A stretch of 64,000 nucleotides of DNA, taken from positions 184,219 through 248,218 of the forward strand of contig JAQBRS010000003.1 in NCBI GenBank assembly GCA_028286395.1. Direction: 5' to 3'. Every line of letters begins with the position of its first letter. The stretch's first letter is position 1. The notes beneath the pieces were generated by a model that saw nothing but the letters and a program-made list of their open reading frames with translations, searched no databases and was not told where the DNA came from. The translations under genes and the position numbers were made by a program. This document shows, piece by piece, positions 16,260 to 24,726 of this stretch. This DNA is from Candidatus Saccharimonadota bacterium (GTDB lineage Bacteria; Patescibacteriota; Saccharimonadia; Saccharimonadales; Saccharimonadaceae).

Positions 16260-17354
16260 ATGAAGCCCTATCAGTGGCCAATCCAAAATGATTATATCCG
16301 TCGAGGACCTTTCCCGATGCGAGCGACGATTGATGCCGAGTTACACGGCCCAGAACGCCAACTAGCCGACTACCGTATCACCTCTGAACTCGGTGCTCAC
16401 TCCTTACTTCCAATGTTCGTCGAATTACACGTCAACGCTGTCGACGGCGAGAACATCCCCATGATGTTCGCAAAAGCGTACGATACTCCGTTTGCGCCGT
16501 TGATTCAGAACGAGCAGGGCAGGGGAGCAGACCGCCTCCCTGGACTCCTTTGTATCCTTCCGACTCCTCTGAAAATGGGCATTACTGCCGTTGCGATTCG
16601 ACAACGAGAACGAGAAAATCAGTATTCCGTACCCCTTGAATGGTACATGGATAGGGTAGAGTTACTGGCAACCGACCCCACTACCCTTGTCGAGCAAGCC
16701 CCTGCCGGAGCATTTAGTTGGGCATCTCCATCGGCAGCACTCAAAGAACACCCGGATGATCCAAATACGCGCGTTCACATGACGGATGTCGGTGATATTG
16801 TAAGCGTCATTCCAACGTTGACGAACGATAAAAAGCTTCAGTCATTGTTTGAAGCAAGTCTTGAGTTACGACAGAAAACTGCGCCAGATTCACTTGATAG
16901 CGTCAAAGAACTCGTTCCAGGCATCACTCAGATCTATCAGGAGGACGGACTTTCGATCAGAGGCAACATTGACCAACTTATCGGCTACGACTTCGCAGCG
17001 ACCGCAGCGCACCTTGGGCTTAATCCGAGTGTTGGGAAAGCGACCTTTACGCGTTTCCTGCGCTACATTGGCAATCACGAACTAGAACGGATAAGTAAGC
17101 AGGTTTCGCCCGAAAAGCTCGAGAAACGCACCAGAAAGCTGTACGGAGCTATTGAAACCATCGCTTACAGAACCGGCGGCGATATGCTGTATGACACGGA
17201 AGGTCGACGATATCGTTATCAGCTCGCAGTGGACTTTGATGCAGCTCGTGATCTTGCGTTGACTCTTACGTCGGGCCGGCTAAAACTTCCTGGCATAGGG
17301 CAGGGTAGTATCGCCATACTTCGATCTTTATTTGATGATTCACACGTCGAATAG
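16260..17354 (+). CDS. unknown protein, 364 aa, with C-terminal HhH-like segment
   Basis: I do not recognise this protein. It is soluble, with no signal or membrane segment. The last 30 residues (SGRLKLPGIGQGSIAILRSLF) resemble a helix-hairpin-helix of the RpoA C-terminal type, which would suit DNA binding. A TATGCT hexamer lies about 14 bp before the ATG. It is the last gene before the large spacer at 17355-18014. Confidence 0.7.
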   Translation: MKPYQWPIQNDYIRRGPFPMRATIDAELHGPERQLADYRITSELGAHSLLPMFVELHVNAVDGENIPMMFAKAYDTPFAPLIQNEQGRGADRLPGLLCILPTPLKMGITAVAIRQRERENQYSVPLEWYMDRVELLATDPTTLVEQAPAGAFSWASPSAALKEHPDDPNTRVHMTDVGDIVSVIPTLTNDKKLQSLFEASLELRQKTAPDSLDSVKELVPGITQIYQEDGLSIRGNIDQLIGYDFAATAAHLGLNPSVGKATFTRFLRYIGNHELERISKQVSPEKLEKRTRKLYGAIETIAYRTGGDMLYDTEGRRYRYQLAVDFDAARDLALTLTSGRLKLPGIGQGSIAILRSLFDDSHVE

Positions 17355-17359
17355 AAAAC

Positions 17360-17376
17360 GAACAAAAATAGAACAT
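17360..17376 (+). repeat. 17-bp direct repeat, left copy
   Basis: GAACAAAAATAGAACAT, identical to the copy at 17934-17950. Confidence 0.85.
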
Positions 17377-17554
17377 AGTCGAACAGCCATAAAAACGAAA
17401 GTATGTACGTATATAGACGCATAGGCAATTCCCGCAGAACGAAATACATAGCGCGATAGGACGTAGTAGCAATAATTAAAAACAAAAACACGAAACACAA
17501 AAGACAAAGTGCGCGAAAGTATGATTAGTAGGTAGTGACTGGAATAGAGACTTA

Positions 17555-17582
17555 ACGTCGCACAATATATCTTTTACGACAT
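17555..17582 (+). other. dif: candidate dif-like XerC/D recombination site
   Basis: Two 11-bp arms (ACGTCGCACAA and TTTTACGACAT) flank a 6-bp centre (TATATC). The outer parts are inverted (GTCG/CGAC), and the left arm matches the CGCA.AA core of E. coli dif. The right arm is only half conserved, so this is tentative. The location in the convergence spacer supports it. Confidence 0.3.
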
Positions 17583-17788
17583 AGACTATACGTATCATAG
17601 TTGATTACTTATACCTCTAAAAGAGAGTAGTACTGGAGGTTTATCACTGTTATTGCACACATACGTTTACAAACATACTTGTCACACTGTTACTTATGCT
17701 CATATCTATATCTATGTATGATTAGTACGCCTGAGCCTATATCGTGTTGTATTTAGTGTCGTATGTAGCACGCATACTACAACATAAG

Positions 17789-17797
17789 TTATCCACA
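17789..17797 (+). promoter_or_regulatory. consensus DnaA 9-mer
   Basis: TTATCCACA. Single box; not part of a cluster. Confidence 0.3.
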
Positions 17798-17933
17798 CTT
17801 ATTCAAATCGTCGCAGCCTAACCATGGCCCGTGAAATAATTCCTACTCCCCCTATTCTCCTCCACTACCCTGTTTTTTGACATTTTGCATTTTGTGTATT
17901 GTTATATGTTTTTTTCACAAACACACAACAGTA

Positions 17934-17950
17934 GAACAAAAATAGAACAT
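17934..17950 (+). repeat. 17-bp direct repeat, right copy
   Basis: GAACAAAAATAGAACAT, identical to 17360-17376. Confidence 0.85.
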
Positions 17951-18014
17951 TGAGTGTGAGAAAAGAGAGGAGCGGGGGGCTATGGTTTCTACTACAGCCT
18001 TGTCGGCTGGCTCA

Positions 18015-18935
18015 TCATAGATAGACAGCTCGGCCCGATACGCGCACATCAACGTATTGCGCGCCACGACCAACAGACTTCAAGTAATTCAACGACCGAG
18101 TCATATCCTCAACCTGCTCCCCCGCTCCCCTGTCGATCGATAATTTTATTAATGGCTGAACGTCTTTTAATTGGATATCAATTTCACGAGTCGTACCAGA
18201 TGGGAGGATGGCTTGCGTCACGGTATAACTCCCCTGCCCTGCCAGCGCAACAACCCTTCCTACGAAGCTCAGTAAGCGGGCACTTGCAACGATTGTCCCC
18301 TGCTCTGGCGAGACACCACTTTGGTCAACAATCTGCACGGTCGGAGTTTCATAATAGTTATTCTGAAAGACGACCCCTGTATCATCAACGTAGTACTGGT
18401 GTCCGTTAATCTGCCAGCCAGCGACAGGCTTGCGGAAGGTTAAGGTAAAGTTCGACTCAACGACATTACTCGTACTGGTCAAAGAAACGTGCGATACCTC
18501 AGGAAGAATGCCCGTCACATACGAACTGAGCGCGGTTTCATTCAAAGCGAATCGAAGCCTTTCGACAGGGTGAATCGCTAGATAGTCGTTGATTGCTTTC
18601 GCGTAACCCGAAGGCTGAATGGTACGCGTGACAGCTTGTGAAGAGCCGGCCACAATCACGTTTCCCGTAAACTGACTCAATAGAATAGCGAGCACAACAA
18701 TAACGCCGACGACGAGGGTAAAGATTGCTCCAACATTGCGACGGCGACGCGCCAGGGCATGCATGCGAGTTCGTTCAGACACGGGTTCAGATTCTGGACG
18801 GCGAACACCGCTCAGGGTTTGGTTACGACGAAACTGCGTCCCCGCATCGGGAACAGCAGGAGTACGAACAAAATTGCCATTATGCTGCCTGCGACGAGGA
18901 GCGTCGTTTTTCGCTTTAGATCTGAACTTTATCAT
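18015..18935 (-). CDS. ftsQ: FtsQ/DivIB-like cell division protein
   Basis: 306 residues: an Arg-rich cytoplasmic N-terminus of about 68 residues, one membrane helix (about 69-91, GAIFTLVVGVIVVLAILLSQF), then an extracytoplasmic part with a POTRA-like start and a beta domain. Position directly after murG (18-bp gap) is that of ftsQ in dcw clusters, and the topology fits. Sequence similarity to FtsQ is weak by eye, so the name rests partly on context. The gene ends in TGA, showing UGA is read as stop. A TATAAT (18946-18951) ends 10 bp before the ATG. Confidence 0.65.
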   Translation of the reverse strand: MIKFRSKAKNDAPRRRQHNGNFVRTPAVPDAGTQFRRNQTLSGVRRPESEPVSERTRMHALARRRRNVGAIFTLVVGVIVVLAILLSQFTGNVIVAGSSQAVTRTIQPSGYAKAINDYLAIHPVERLRFALNETALSSYVTGILPEVSHVSLTSTSNVVESNFTLTFRKPVAGWQINGHQYYVDDTGVVFQNNYYETPTVQIVDQSGVSPEQGTIVASARLLSFVGRVVALAGQGSYTVTQAILPSGTTREIDIQLKDVQPLIKLSIDRGAGEQVEDMTRSLNYLKSVGRGAQYVDVRVSGRAVYL

Positions 18936-18953
18936 AGTTATGTTTATTATAGC

Positions 18954-20105
18954 TTACGAACGCACTGCCCTGAGAATCATTGTTGCCATATCTTTCGCTG
19001 CGTCAGGTTTACTGAATGCTTTGAAACGATGTGCCATTGCGGCAGTTTCTTTTGGTTCAGAGAAAAGGAGCTTAATTTCTTTTGCTAACAGGAGCGGATC
19101 GGCAACGAGAAGCTCTTCGTCAAGCACGGTGACTGCGCCAGCTTCTTGGTAGACGGCCGCGTTTTTCAGTTGATGCCCACCGGTAAGTTTGCCATTTGGA
19201 ATCAGAATCGTTGGCTTTTCAAGCGCAGCAAGTTCCAAAATCGTTGTTGCCCCTGCCCTGGTAACAACGATATCGGACGCCCCTAGCAGACTATGCATAT
19301 TCGTGACAAATGGATACAACTGGAAATGCTCGCTGTCGGCTGGCATTAAAGAGCGAAGCTCATCGTACTGCCCTGCTCCGGCGACCAAGACAACTGAGCC
19401 TAACTGTTGTAATGAGTGCAACGATTCGGCCACTACTTCATTGATACGCATCGCTCCAAGTCCACCGCCAGTCACAACAATCAGCGGTCGATCAGCAGCA
19501 ATTCCCCACTCTTTTTTCGCCGCAATTTGCTCAGAGGTGGTATAGGGGTGAAATTCAGCCGCAATCGGGATACCAACATAGGTCGTTTTTGCCTTAGGGT
19601 ACGGATAGTATTCCAAAGGTGCACCGGTGCCAATTGCACTCGCCCACTTCGACAGCACACGGTTCGTCAGGCCTGGATGTGCGTCAGAGTCATGAATCAC
19701 CAGCGGAATCCGTAAAAGATGCGCGGCAAATCCAACGGGCAAACAGACGTAGCCGCCCTTTGTAAAGACGACGTCAGGACGCCAAAAAATAAGTTTAAAG
19801 AAACTCTGAATAAAACCAACGCCAACCTTGAATGCATCGCCTACATTCTTTAGTACTAATGAGGGCCAGGTTAGTTGCTGAAAGACGGTTAAGTGATAGT
19901 AGCGACGGAACTTCCCAGCTACAATCGTATGCACGGGAATGGTCGAATCGAACGCCTCGACAGTAGCGCGTGCTTGAGGAGCAAACTTCATGTCGCACCA
20001 AAAGCGAAGCTCAGCCTTTGGATGCATTGCCCTGATTTCTTTAAGAACTGCGACGACTGGCGTAACGTGTCCGCCCGATCCGCCGCCCACTGCGAGAATC
20101 TTCAT
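18954..20105 (-). CDS. murG: undecaprenyl-PP-MurNAc-pentapeptide N-acetylglucosaminyltransferase
   Basis: Makes lipid II from lipid I at the inner membrane face. GT28 features: GGGSGGHVTPVVAV at the N-terminus, HDSDAHPGLTNRVL (acceptor side), GGGLGAMRINE and RAGATTILELAALEKPTILIPN (UDP-GlcNAc side). 383 aa. It has a Shine-Dalgarno AGGAG 9 bp before the ATG, unlike the first genes of transcription units. Its first 65 bp overlap the end of ftsW in another frame. Confidence 0.95.
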   Translation of the reverse strand: MKILAVGGGSGGHVTPVVAVLKEIRAMHPKAELRFWCDMKFAPQARATVEAFDSTIPVHTIVAGKFRRYYHLTVFQQLTWPSLVLKNVGDAFKVGVGFIQSFFKLIFWRPDVVFTKGGYVCLPVGFAAHLLRIPLVIHDSDAHPGLTNRVLSKWASAIGTGAPLEYYPYPKAKTTYVGIPIAAEFHPYTTSEQIAAKKEWGIAADRPLIVVTGGGLGAMRINEVVAESLHSLQQLGSVVLVAGAGQYDELRSLMPADSEHFQLYPFVTNMHSLLGASDIVVTRAGATTILELAALEKPTILIPNGKLTGGHQLKNAAVYQEAGAVTVLDEELLVADPLLLAKEIKLLFSEPKETAAMAHRFKAFSKPDAAKDMATMILRAVRS

Positions 20106-21345
20106 GCTTATTGTCTCCTACGTTTGATAATCTTGATGAATGAACGGTGTACCTAGATAGTTGGAATACCAGCCCGAGTGCTGCAGTAAGGAATATCATA
20201 CTAGTACCACCAAAGCTCAGTAACGGCAATGTAATACCTGTCAGTGGGAATACACCGATAATTGCCGATATATTAAGGATAACATGGGCGCCGAACCACC
20301 CAAACACGCCCGCAACAAGTAGCTTGAGGCGAATATCAACTAGGTGATCCATAATCGACAAGAGGCGCATTAAAAGGCTGAACAAAATCAATAAAATAAT
20401 CATTAATCCAACAAATCCAAAGATCTCTCCCATGATTGCGAAGACGGAGTCATTTGTTGCTTCAGGCAAATACCCACTCGCCTGCACGCTATTACCGATA
20501 CCGACACCGAAGGCGCCACCGGTCCCAATTGCGATTAAGGCATTGTCTATTTGATAGCTACTCCCGCCTGCTGAATCCGAACCACCAACATAGGTGACGA
20601 TTCGCTGCACGCGGTGTGGGGCGATCAAGATAAAGACAATCCCAATCACTAGCAATGAAGCGAGGGCAATAACTCCGATACGTTTGTTCACTCCTGCAAT
20701 CATCATCATTGCAGCAATTATACCCGCAATCGCAACACCGGTACCAAGGTCTTTTTGTAACACGACAACGAATAGCAGCGAGAGTACCGTCACCGCAGCG
20801 ACGGGTATAAGCGTTTTATAGCGGTCATTGATGAGGCCTTGTTTCGCGCGAGTTCCGATAAATCCTCCGAGGAATACGAGAATACCAAATTTAAGCATTT
20901 CAGCTGGCTGGATACTTCCGATCGTACCGAGCTGAAACCACCGCACCGCACCGAGCGTCGCTGGCGCAATGCTCAGGTGAGCTGCGCCTGCAAGAAATAA
21001 AGCCGCGCATAGCCCAAAACCGATCCAAAGTAGTTTCTTGCCCTGTTTGAGAACCCATTCATAGGGAATCGTTGAAAATATAAAAAAGCCAATCAAGGCA
21101 ATGACAAGGCTAATGATCTGCTTTACAAAGAAATACGTCGAACCGTAATTACTTCCATACGAGTTGTTTAAGACGTTCGCACGCTGTGGCCCAATAGCAT
21201 AGAGCGTAATAAGTCCAATCAACATTAATAGCCCCATGAAAAGGACGATCATGTAATCGGGGCGGTGCCGACGAGTGACAGTTCCATTAACAGTCTCTTT
21301 TGACCGAAGTGAATGACGCCCACTCCCACCACTCCGGAGGGACAT
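20041..21345 (-). CDS. ftsW: lipid II polymerase FtsW (SEDS family)
   Basis: SEDS glycosyltransferase that polymerises septal peptidoglycan with FtsI. Multiple membrane helices start at about residue 29 after a basic cytoplasmic N-terminus. SIQPAEMLKFGI and the late PLTGITLPLLSFGGTSMI motif are characteristic of FtsW/RodA. FtsW is preferred over RodA because of the dcw context. The basic C-terminal tail of about 20 residues is encoded in DNA shared with murG. Its start overlaps the end of mraY by 1 bp. Confidence 0.93.
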   Translation of the reverse strand: MSLRSGGSGRHSLRSKETVNGTVTRRHRPDYMIVLFMGLLMLIGLITLYAIGPQRANVLNNSYGSNYGSTYFFVKQIISLVIALIGFFIFSTIPYEWVLKQGKKLLWIGFGLCAALFLAGAAHLSIAPATLGAVRWFQLGTIGSIQPAEMLKFGILVFLGGFIGTRAKQGLINDRYKTLIPVAAVTVLSLLFVVVLQKDLGTGVAIAGIIAAMMMIAGVNKRIGVIALASLLVIGIVFILIAPHRVQRIVTYVGGSDSAGGSSYQIDNALIAIGTGGAFGVGIGNSVQASGYLPEATNDSVFAIMGEIFGFVGLMIILLILFSLLMRLLSIMDHLVDIRLKLLVAGVFGWFGAHVILNISAIIGVFPLTGITLPLLSFGGTSMIFLTAALGLVFQLSRYTVHSSRLSNVGDNKHEDSRSGRRIGRTRYASRRSS

Positions 21346-22379
21346 TAAATGTTGCCTCCAGCAACTGCCAGCATAACTCCGAAGAATGCGGCGACGGCAG
21401 CAATGACCCAGAAACGCATCGTCACCTTTGTTTCAGGCCAACCACTTGCTTCTAAATGATGGTGAACTGGTGCAGACAGGAAGATTTTTCGTTTAAAGAC
21501 TTTCTTACTAAAGATTTGGAGGAGGCTCGAACCCGCTTCAATCACAAAGACAACACCAATAACCGGCAGAAGGAACAATGTATTCGTCAACATTGCAACG
21601 ACTCCTAGTGACGCACCAAGCGCAAAACTTCCCACGTCGCCCATAAAGAAGCGGGCCGGATGAATATTAAACCAAAGGTAGCTCAGGAGCGCACCAGCAA
21701 CCGTGAAACAGAATCCAGCAATTAACGGTGTCCCCTGCAAAATGGCAATTGTTCCAAAGGCACCATAGGCAATCACGGTCAAACCACCCGCGAGTCCATC
21801 GAGTCCATCACTAATGTTCACCGCGTTACCGGCCGCGACAACGGCAAAGGCAAACAGAGGAACGATCCCCCATCCAAGTGCAATATCACCGAGGAATGGA
21901 ATGTGAACAGCATCAACACCAAGCTTCGCATAGAAGAACCAGCCCAGTGCAAGACCAACGACGGTGATCATCATAAACTTCAAGCTCGAACGAAGCCCCG
22001 CAACACCCTGCCCCGTTCCTCGAAGGTTAATAATGTCGTCAAGCAGTCCAACAGCTGCGCCACCAAGAAGTGCGGCCAGTGGCAGCCATGTCTCTTTTCG
22101 ATCAAGGTTAAAGAAGAACGTAATAAAGGTGATCGCAAAGACAAAGATGATTCCAGCCATCGTTGGAATATTACGTTTGAACTTATCGGCGTGAAGCTTC
22201 GTGAAGACAGACAGCGCTTCCCCTGTTGTGCTGGTTTTGCGTTGCTTTTTCCAGAATTTAAAACGATACGCGACAAATGTATAAATCGGCGTTAAGAACA
22301 TAGCCAAGAGGAATGCGCCAACACTAAGAAGGAAGGTTCGGGTTAATTCGCTGGTGAGGATTTGGACAGTTATATTCAT
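21345..22379 (-). CDS. mraY: phospho-MurNAc-pentapeptide transferase
   Basis: Transfers phospho-MurNAc-pentapeptide to undecaprenyl phosphate, giving lipid I. Polytopic, 344 aa. Conserved Asp/His loops are seen: LLDDIINLRG, NAVNISDGLDGLAGG, FFMGDVGSFALGA and PVHHHLE. Translationally coupled to ftsW; AAAGGC serves as ribosome site. Confidence 0.96.
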   Translation of the reverse strand: MNITVQILTSELTRTFLLSVGAFLLAMFLTPIYTFVAYRFKFWKKQRKTSTTGEALSVFTKLHADKFKRNIPTMAGIIFVFAITFITFFFNLDRKETWLPLAALLGGAAVGLLDDIINLRGTGQGVAGLRSSLKFMMITVVGLALGWFFYAKLGVDAVHIPFLGDIALGWGIVPLFAFAVVAAGNAVNISDGLDGLAGGLTVIAYGAFGTIAILQGTPLIAGFCFTVAGALLSYLWFNIHPARFFMGDVGSFALGASLGVVAMLTNTLFLLPVIGVVFVIEAGSSLLQIFSKKVFKRKIFLSAPVHHHLEASGWPETKVTMRFWVIAAVAAFFGVMLAVAGGNI

Positions 22380-22384
22380 GTTTG

Positions 22385-24139
22385 TTAGCCTTTCGGTTGG
22401 ATCTTTAAATATCCAAGCATCCAGTTAGAGATATCAGTGAAAATCGGGAGCGCTTGTTGAGCCCCCCCAAGTATCTGATCTTTGCCTGATACTTGTACCA
22501 TTATGACATATTGTGTCGAATCTTCACTACCACCACCAAAACCAAGATACGTACCGACTGTTTCGGTATTACTATACTGCCCATTCACGATCACCTGTGA
22601 AGTTCCAGTCTTTCCCCCAATGTAGTAACCAGGCTTGTCAGTCTTCCCGAATGATACAGCCCGCGCATCATGAGTTGCCTCTTTAATTTGAGTAGAAGTT
22701 GATTTCTGGATAATATTCGTACGGAGGGGTGCTGGATCTGGGACTTTCTGGAATGTCCCATCATCACCCACGTAGCCATTGATTACCGTTGGTTTGTAGT
22801 AGTTCCCACCATTAACGATTGAGCTAAACCCAGAAGCAACTTGAATTAAGGTTGCGTCGAGTCCCTGACCAAAGGCCATATTAGAGTAACGTACCGCATT
22901 CCCCTGCCCGCTTGGATCGTCGGGCGAAATAACTGTTCCGGCTTGTTCGTTTGCCAGCTCAATTCCTGTTAGGCTTCCCAGTCCAAATCGATTATGAAAA
23001 TAGTCGTACATCACATCACGGGCACTCTTCGTAATATTCGTGCCATCACCTAATCTTTCAGCAACAGTGACGAATCCTGTGTTGAGTGAATATAATAGTG
23101 CCGTTTGGAAAGTAATATTACCCGTATGACCAAGTGTCGCGTTTGAGACAGTAATATCGTCGACTTTGATGTGATCAGTGTTGTTGTAGGTATCACTTGC
23201 CTTTACGACGCCTTTATCGATACCTGTTGCCAAAGTATACGTTTTAACGTCTGAACCCGGTTCATAAGGCGCAGAGATCGTATTGTTATTAAAGCCGGCA
23301 ACGTCGGCTACTTGCCCATAGTTTGCGGGGTCAAAAGATGGGTTGTTTGCCATAGCGAGCACTTTCCCGTTGTTCGGATTCATGACCAACACACTACCAT
23401 TTTTTACGTTCAACTTTTGCATATCAGTGGCAAGGATATTTTCAACCTGTGACTGTACATTCCTATCAATCGTCAGCACAATATTTTTTCCATTTTGCGC
23501 AGGGACACTGGTGTTGTCCTTACCGATCGTCAGTGGCACTTTGCTGACGTCCGTCACTGCTTGCAAAAGTCCGTTTTTGCCATTCAGCGCGTCATTTTCA
23601 TATTGCTCAATGCCGTACTGGCCAGCTCCATTCGTATCGACGAATCCAAGCACTTGTGCTGCCAATGCGCCCTCAGGGTAGACACGCTGACTCACTTCTT
23701 GAAAGCCAATGCCCTGAAGGTTAAGTGCCTTTAGCTTGTCAGCTTGTGTGCGTGTCAGCTTATTTGCGAGTATCTGGTAGCGTGTTTGTTTCAAATCAAG
23801 AAGTTGATCAAAGTTCGGGCGAACGTTGCCACCAGCAATTTGTTTTAGAGAGTCAACAACCTTGGTCTTATCGTCGACGGTAAACGGATCAGCGAAGACA
23901 GTGTAGACACTTTCATTCATCACGATTTGATCTGGTATATCACCATTCATTGCGTAGATCTCGCCACGACTAGCTGGAATGATGAACCGACTCTCTTGAG
24001 TTTGTTTTGCGACTCCGACGTAATAGTCATGCCTAATAACCTGCAGATAAAAAAGGCGCACGACAAAAATAGCTACGATAACAAGTATCACGGTAGCCAA
24101 TATTCGGGTGCGGCTTCCCTTAAGCAGTTCTAGATTCAT
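22385..24139 (-). CDS. ftsI: septal penicillin-binding protein FtsI (PBP2/3 class B)
   Basis: Transpeptidase that crosslinks septal peptidoglycan. One N-terminal membrane helix (about 12-31), a PBP dimerisation domain, then the transpeptidase with all three motifs: S296-x-x-K299 (YEPGSDVK; the usual T-F of STFK is D-V), S351-L-N353, and K510-T-G-T. 584 aa. TATAAT at 24148-24153 ends 8 bp before the ATG, so a leaderless start inside the cluster is likely in addition to read-through. Confidence 0.93.
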   Translation of the reverse strand: MNLELLKGSRTRILATVILVIVAIFVVRLFYLQVIRHDYYVGVAKQTQESRFIIPASRGEIYAMNGDIPDQIVMNESVYTVFADPFTVDDKTKVVDSLKQIAGGNVRPNFDQLLDLKQTRYQILANKLTRTQADKLKALNLQGIGFQEVSQRVYPEGALAAQVLGFVDTNGAGQYGIEQYENDALNGKNGLLQAVTDVSKVPLTIGKDNTSVPAQNGKNIVLTIDRNVQSQVENILATDMQKLNVKNGSVLVMNPNNGKVLAMANNPSFDPANYGQVADVAGFNNNTISAPYEPGSDVKTYTLATGIDKGVVKASDTYNNTDHIKVDDITVSNATLGHTGNITFQTALLYSLNTGFVTVAERLGDGTNITKSARDVMYDYFHNRFGLGSLTGIELANEQAGTVISPDDPSGQGNAVRYSNMAFGQGLDATLIQVASGFSSIVNGGNYYKPTVINGYVGDDGTFQKVPDPAPLRTNIIQKSTSTQIKEATHDARAVSFGKTDKPGYYIGGKTGTSQVIVNGQYSNTETVGTYLGFGGGSEDSTQYVIMVQVSGKDQILGGAQQALPIFTDISNWMLGYLKIQPKG

Positions 24140-24155
24140 TGTGTATTATTATAAC

Positions 24156-24515
24156 TTATTGTTGGACGTAATCCGTACTAGCGGGCGTCGTCATTTCACG
24201 AGCGACACTGCTGTCCTTCACGGTTGATAGCGCCGTGAGACGAGCATTTTCAATTTGGAGATCACTCTTCTGGTTGTTGAGGTCGGCAATTTGGCTATCA
24301 ATCTTTTGTGATTGGTAGTCGTAGCCCGTTGCCCTGGTTGCCTGAGTTAAATAGATAAGACCGAGAACGGTGATCATCAACGCAACAAGAACAGTATGCG
24401 CAACTGGCCCGAGTTTCACTGACGATTTAAATCGAGTTGTGTTTTGGTTTCGAGACCAATTCTGTTGTCGACGGCTCGTGTAATAATTATTTTGTGTTTG
24501 TGAAGATAATGACAT
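24156..24515 (-). CDS. ftsL: FtsL-like bitopic division protein
   Basis: 119 residues: Gln/Asn/Arg-rich cytoplasmic N-terminus, one membrane helix (about 38-58, HTVLVALMITVLGLIYLTQ), then a heptad-rich segment (QKIDSQIADLNNQKSDLQIE) ideal for a coiled coil with FtsB/FtsQ partners. Position immediately before ftsI (16-bp gap) is that of ftsL. Sequence of FtsL is poorly conserved, so context decides. Confidence 0.75.
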   Translation of the reverse strand: MSLSSQTQNNYYTSRRQQNWSRNQNTTRFKSSVKLGPVAHTVLVALMITVLGLIYLTQATRATGYDYQSQKIDSQIADLNNQKSDLQIENARLTALSTVKDSSVAREMTTPASTDYVQQ

Positions 24516-24595
24516 GGTGGTGGTTGTCTATTTGTGCGGAGCACAATCGTGTAATGGTTTTTATTTTTGTGGTGCTATTTTTGAGTATGGTATCC

Positions 24596-24622
24596 AACCA
24601 GGAGGCGCACCGCCCCCTGGTT
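24596..24622. other. hairpin in the rsmH-ftsL spacer
   Basis: AACCAGG-GGCG pairs with CGCC-CCTGGTT around a 3-nt loop, with one mismatch. It sits in the 211-bp spacer between rsmH and ftsL with no T tract, so it may modulate operon read-through. Confidence 0.4.
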
Positions 24623-24726
24623 AGACTGTTCTGTTTACTTTACTCGGACTGCCACAATTTGTGGTTGGTCTGAGTACTGTACTGTGATGTGAATTGGCAT
24701 GGTGTTTTGCCCTTTCCCTGTTGTTT

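Larger units (their letters stand above)
17355..18014 (+). other. 660-bp AT-rich gene-free spacer at the convergence of two gene blocks
   Basis: No ORF with start signals, tRNA or convincing terminator was seen. It contains a 17-bp direct repeat near both ends (17360-17376 and 17934-17950), three GAAC motifs spaced 10-11 bp at 17360/17371/17381, a DnaA 9-mer (17789-17797) and a dif-like 28-mer (17555-17582). Genes to the left are mostly plus-strand and those to the right mostly minus-strand, which fits a replication terminus rather than an origin. Confidence 0.6.

Noticed and set aside
17355..18014. Replication origin
   Set aside because: Only one DnaA box, no dnaA/dnaN/rpmH nearby, and transcription converges on the spacer instead of diverging from it.
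18015..18017. UGA recoded to glycine as in some CPR lineages
   Set aside because: ftsQ and the 122-aa gene end at TGA with features directly downstream, and RF2 is encoded, so UGA is a stop.
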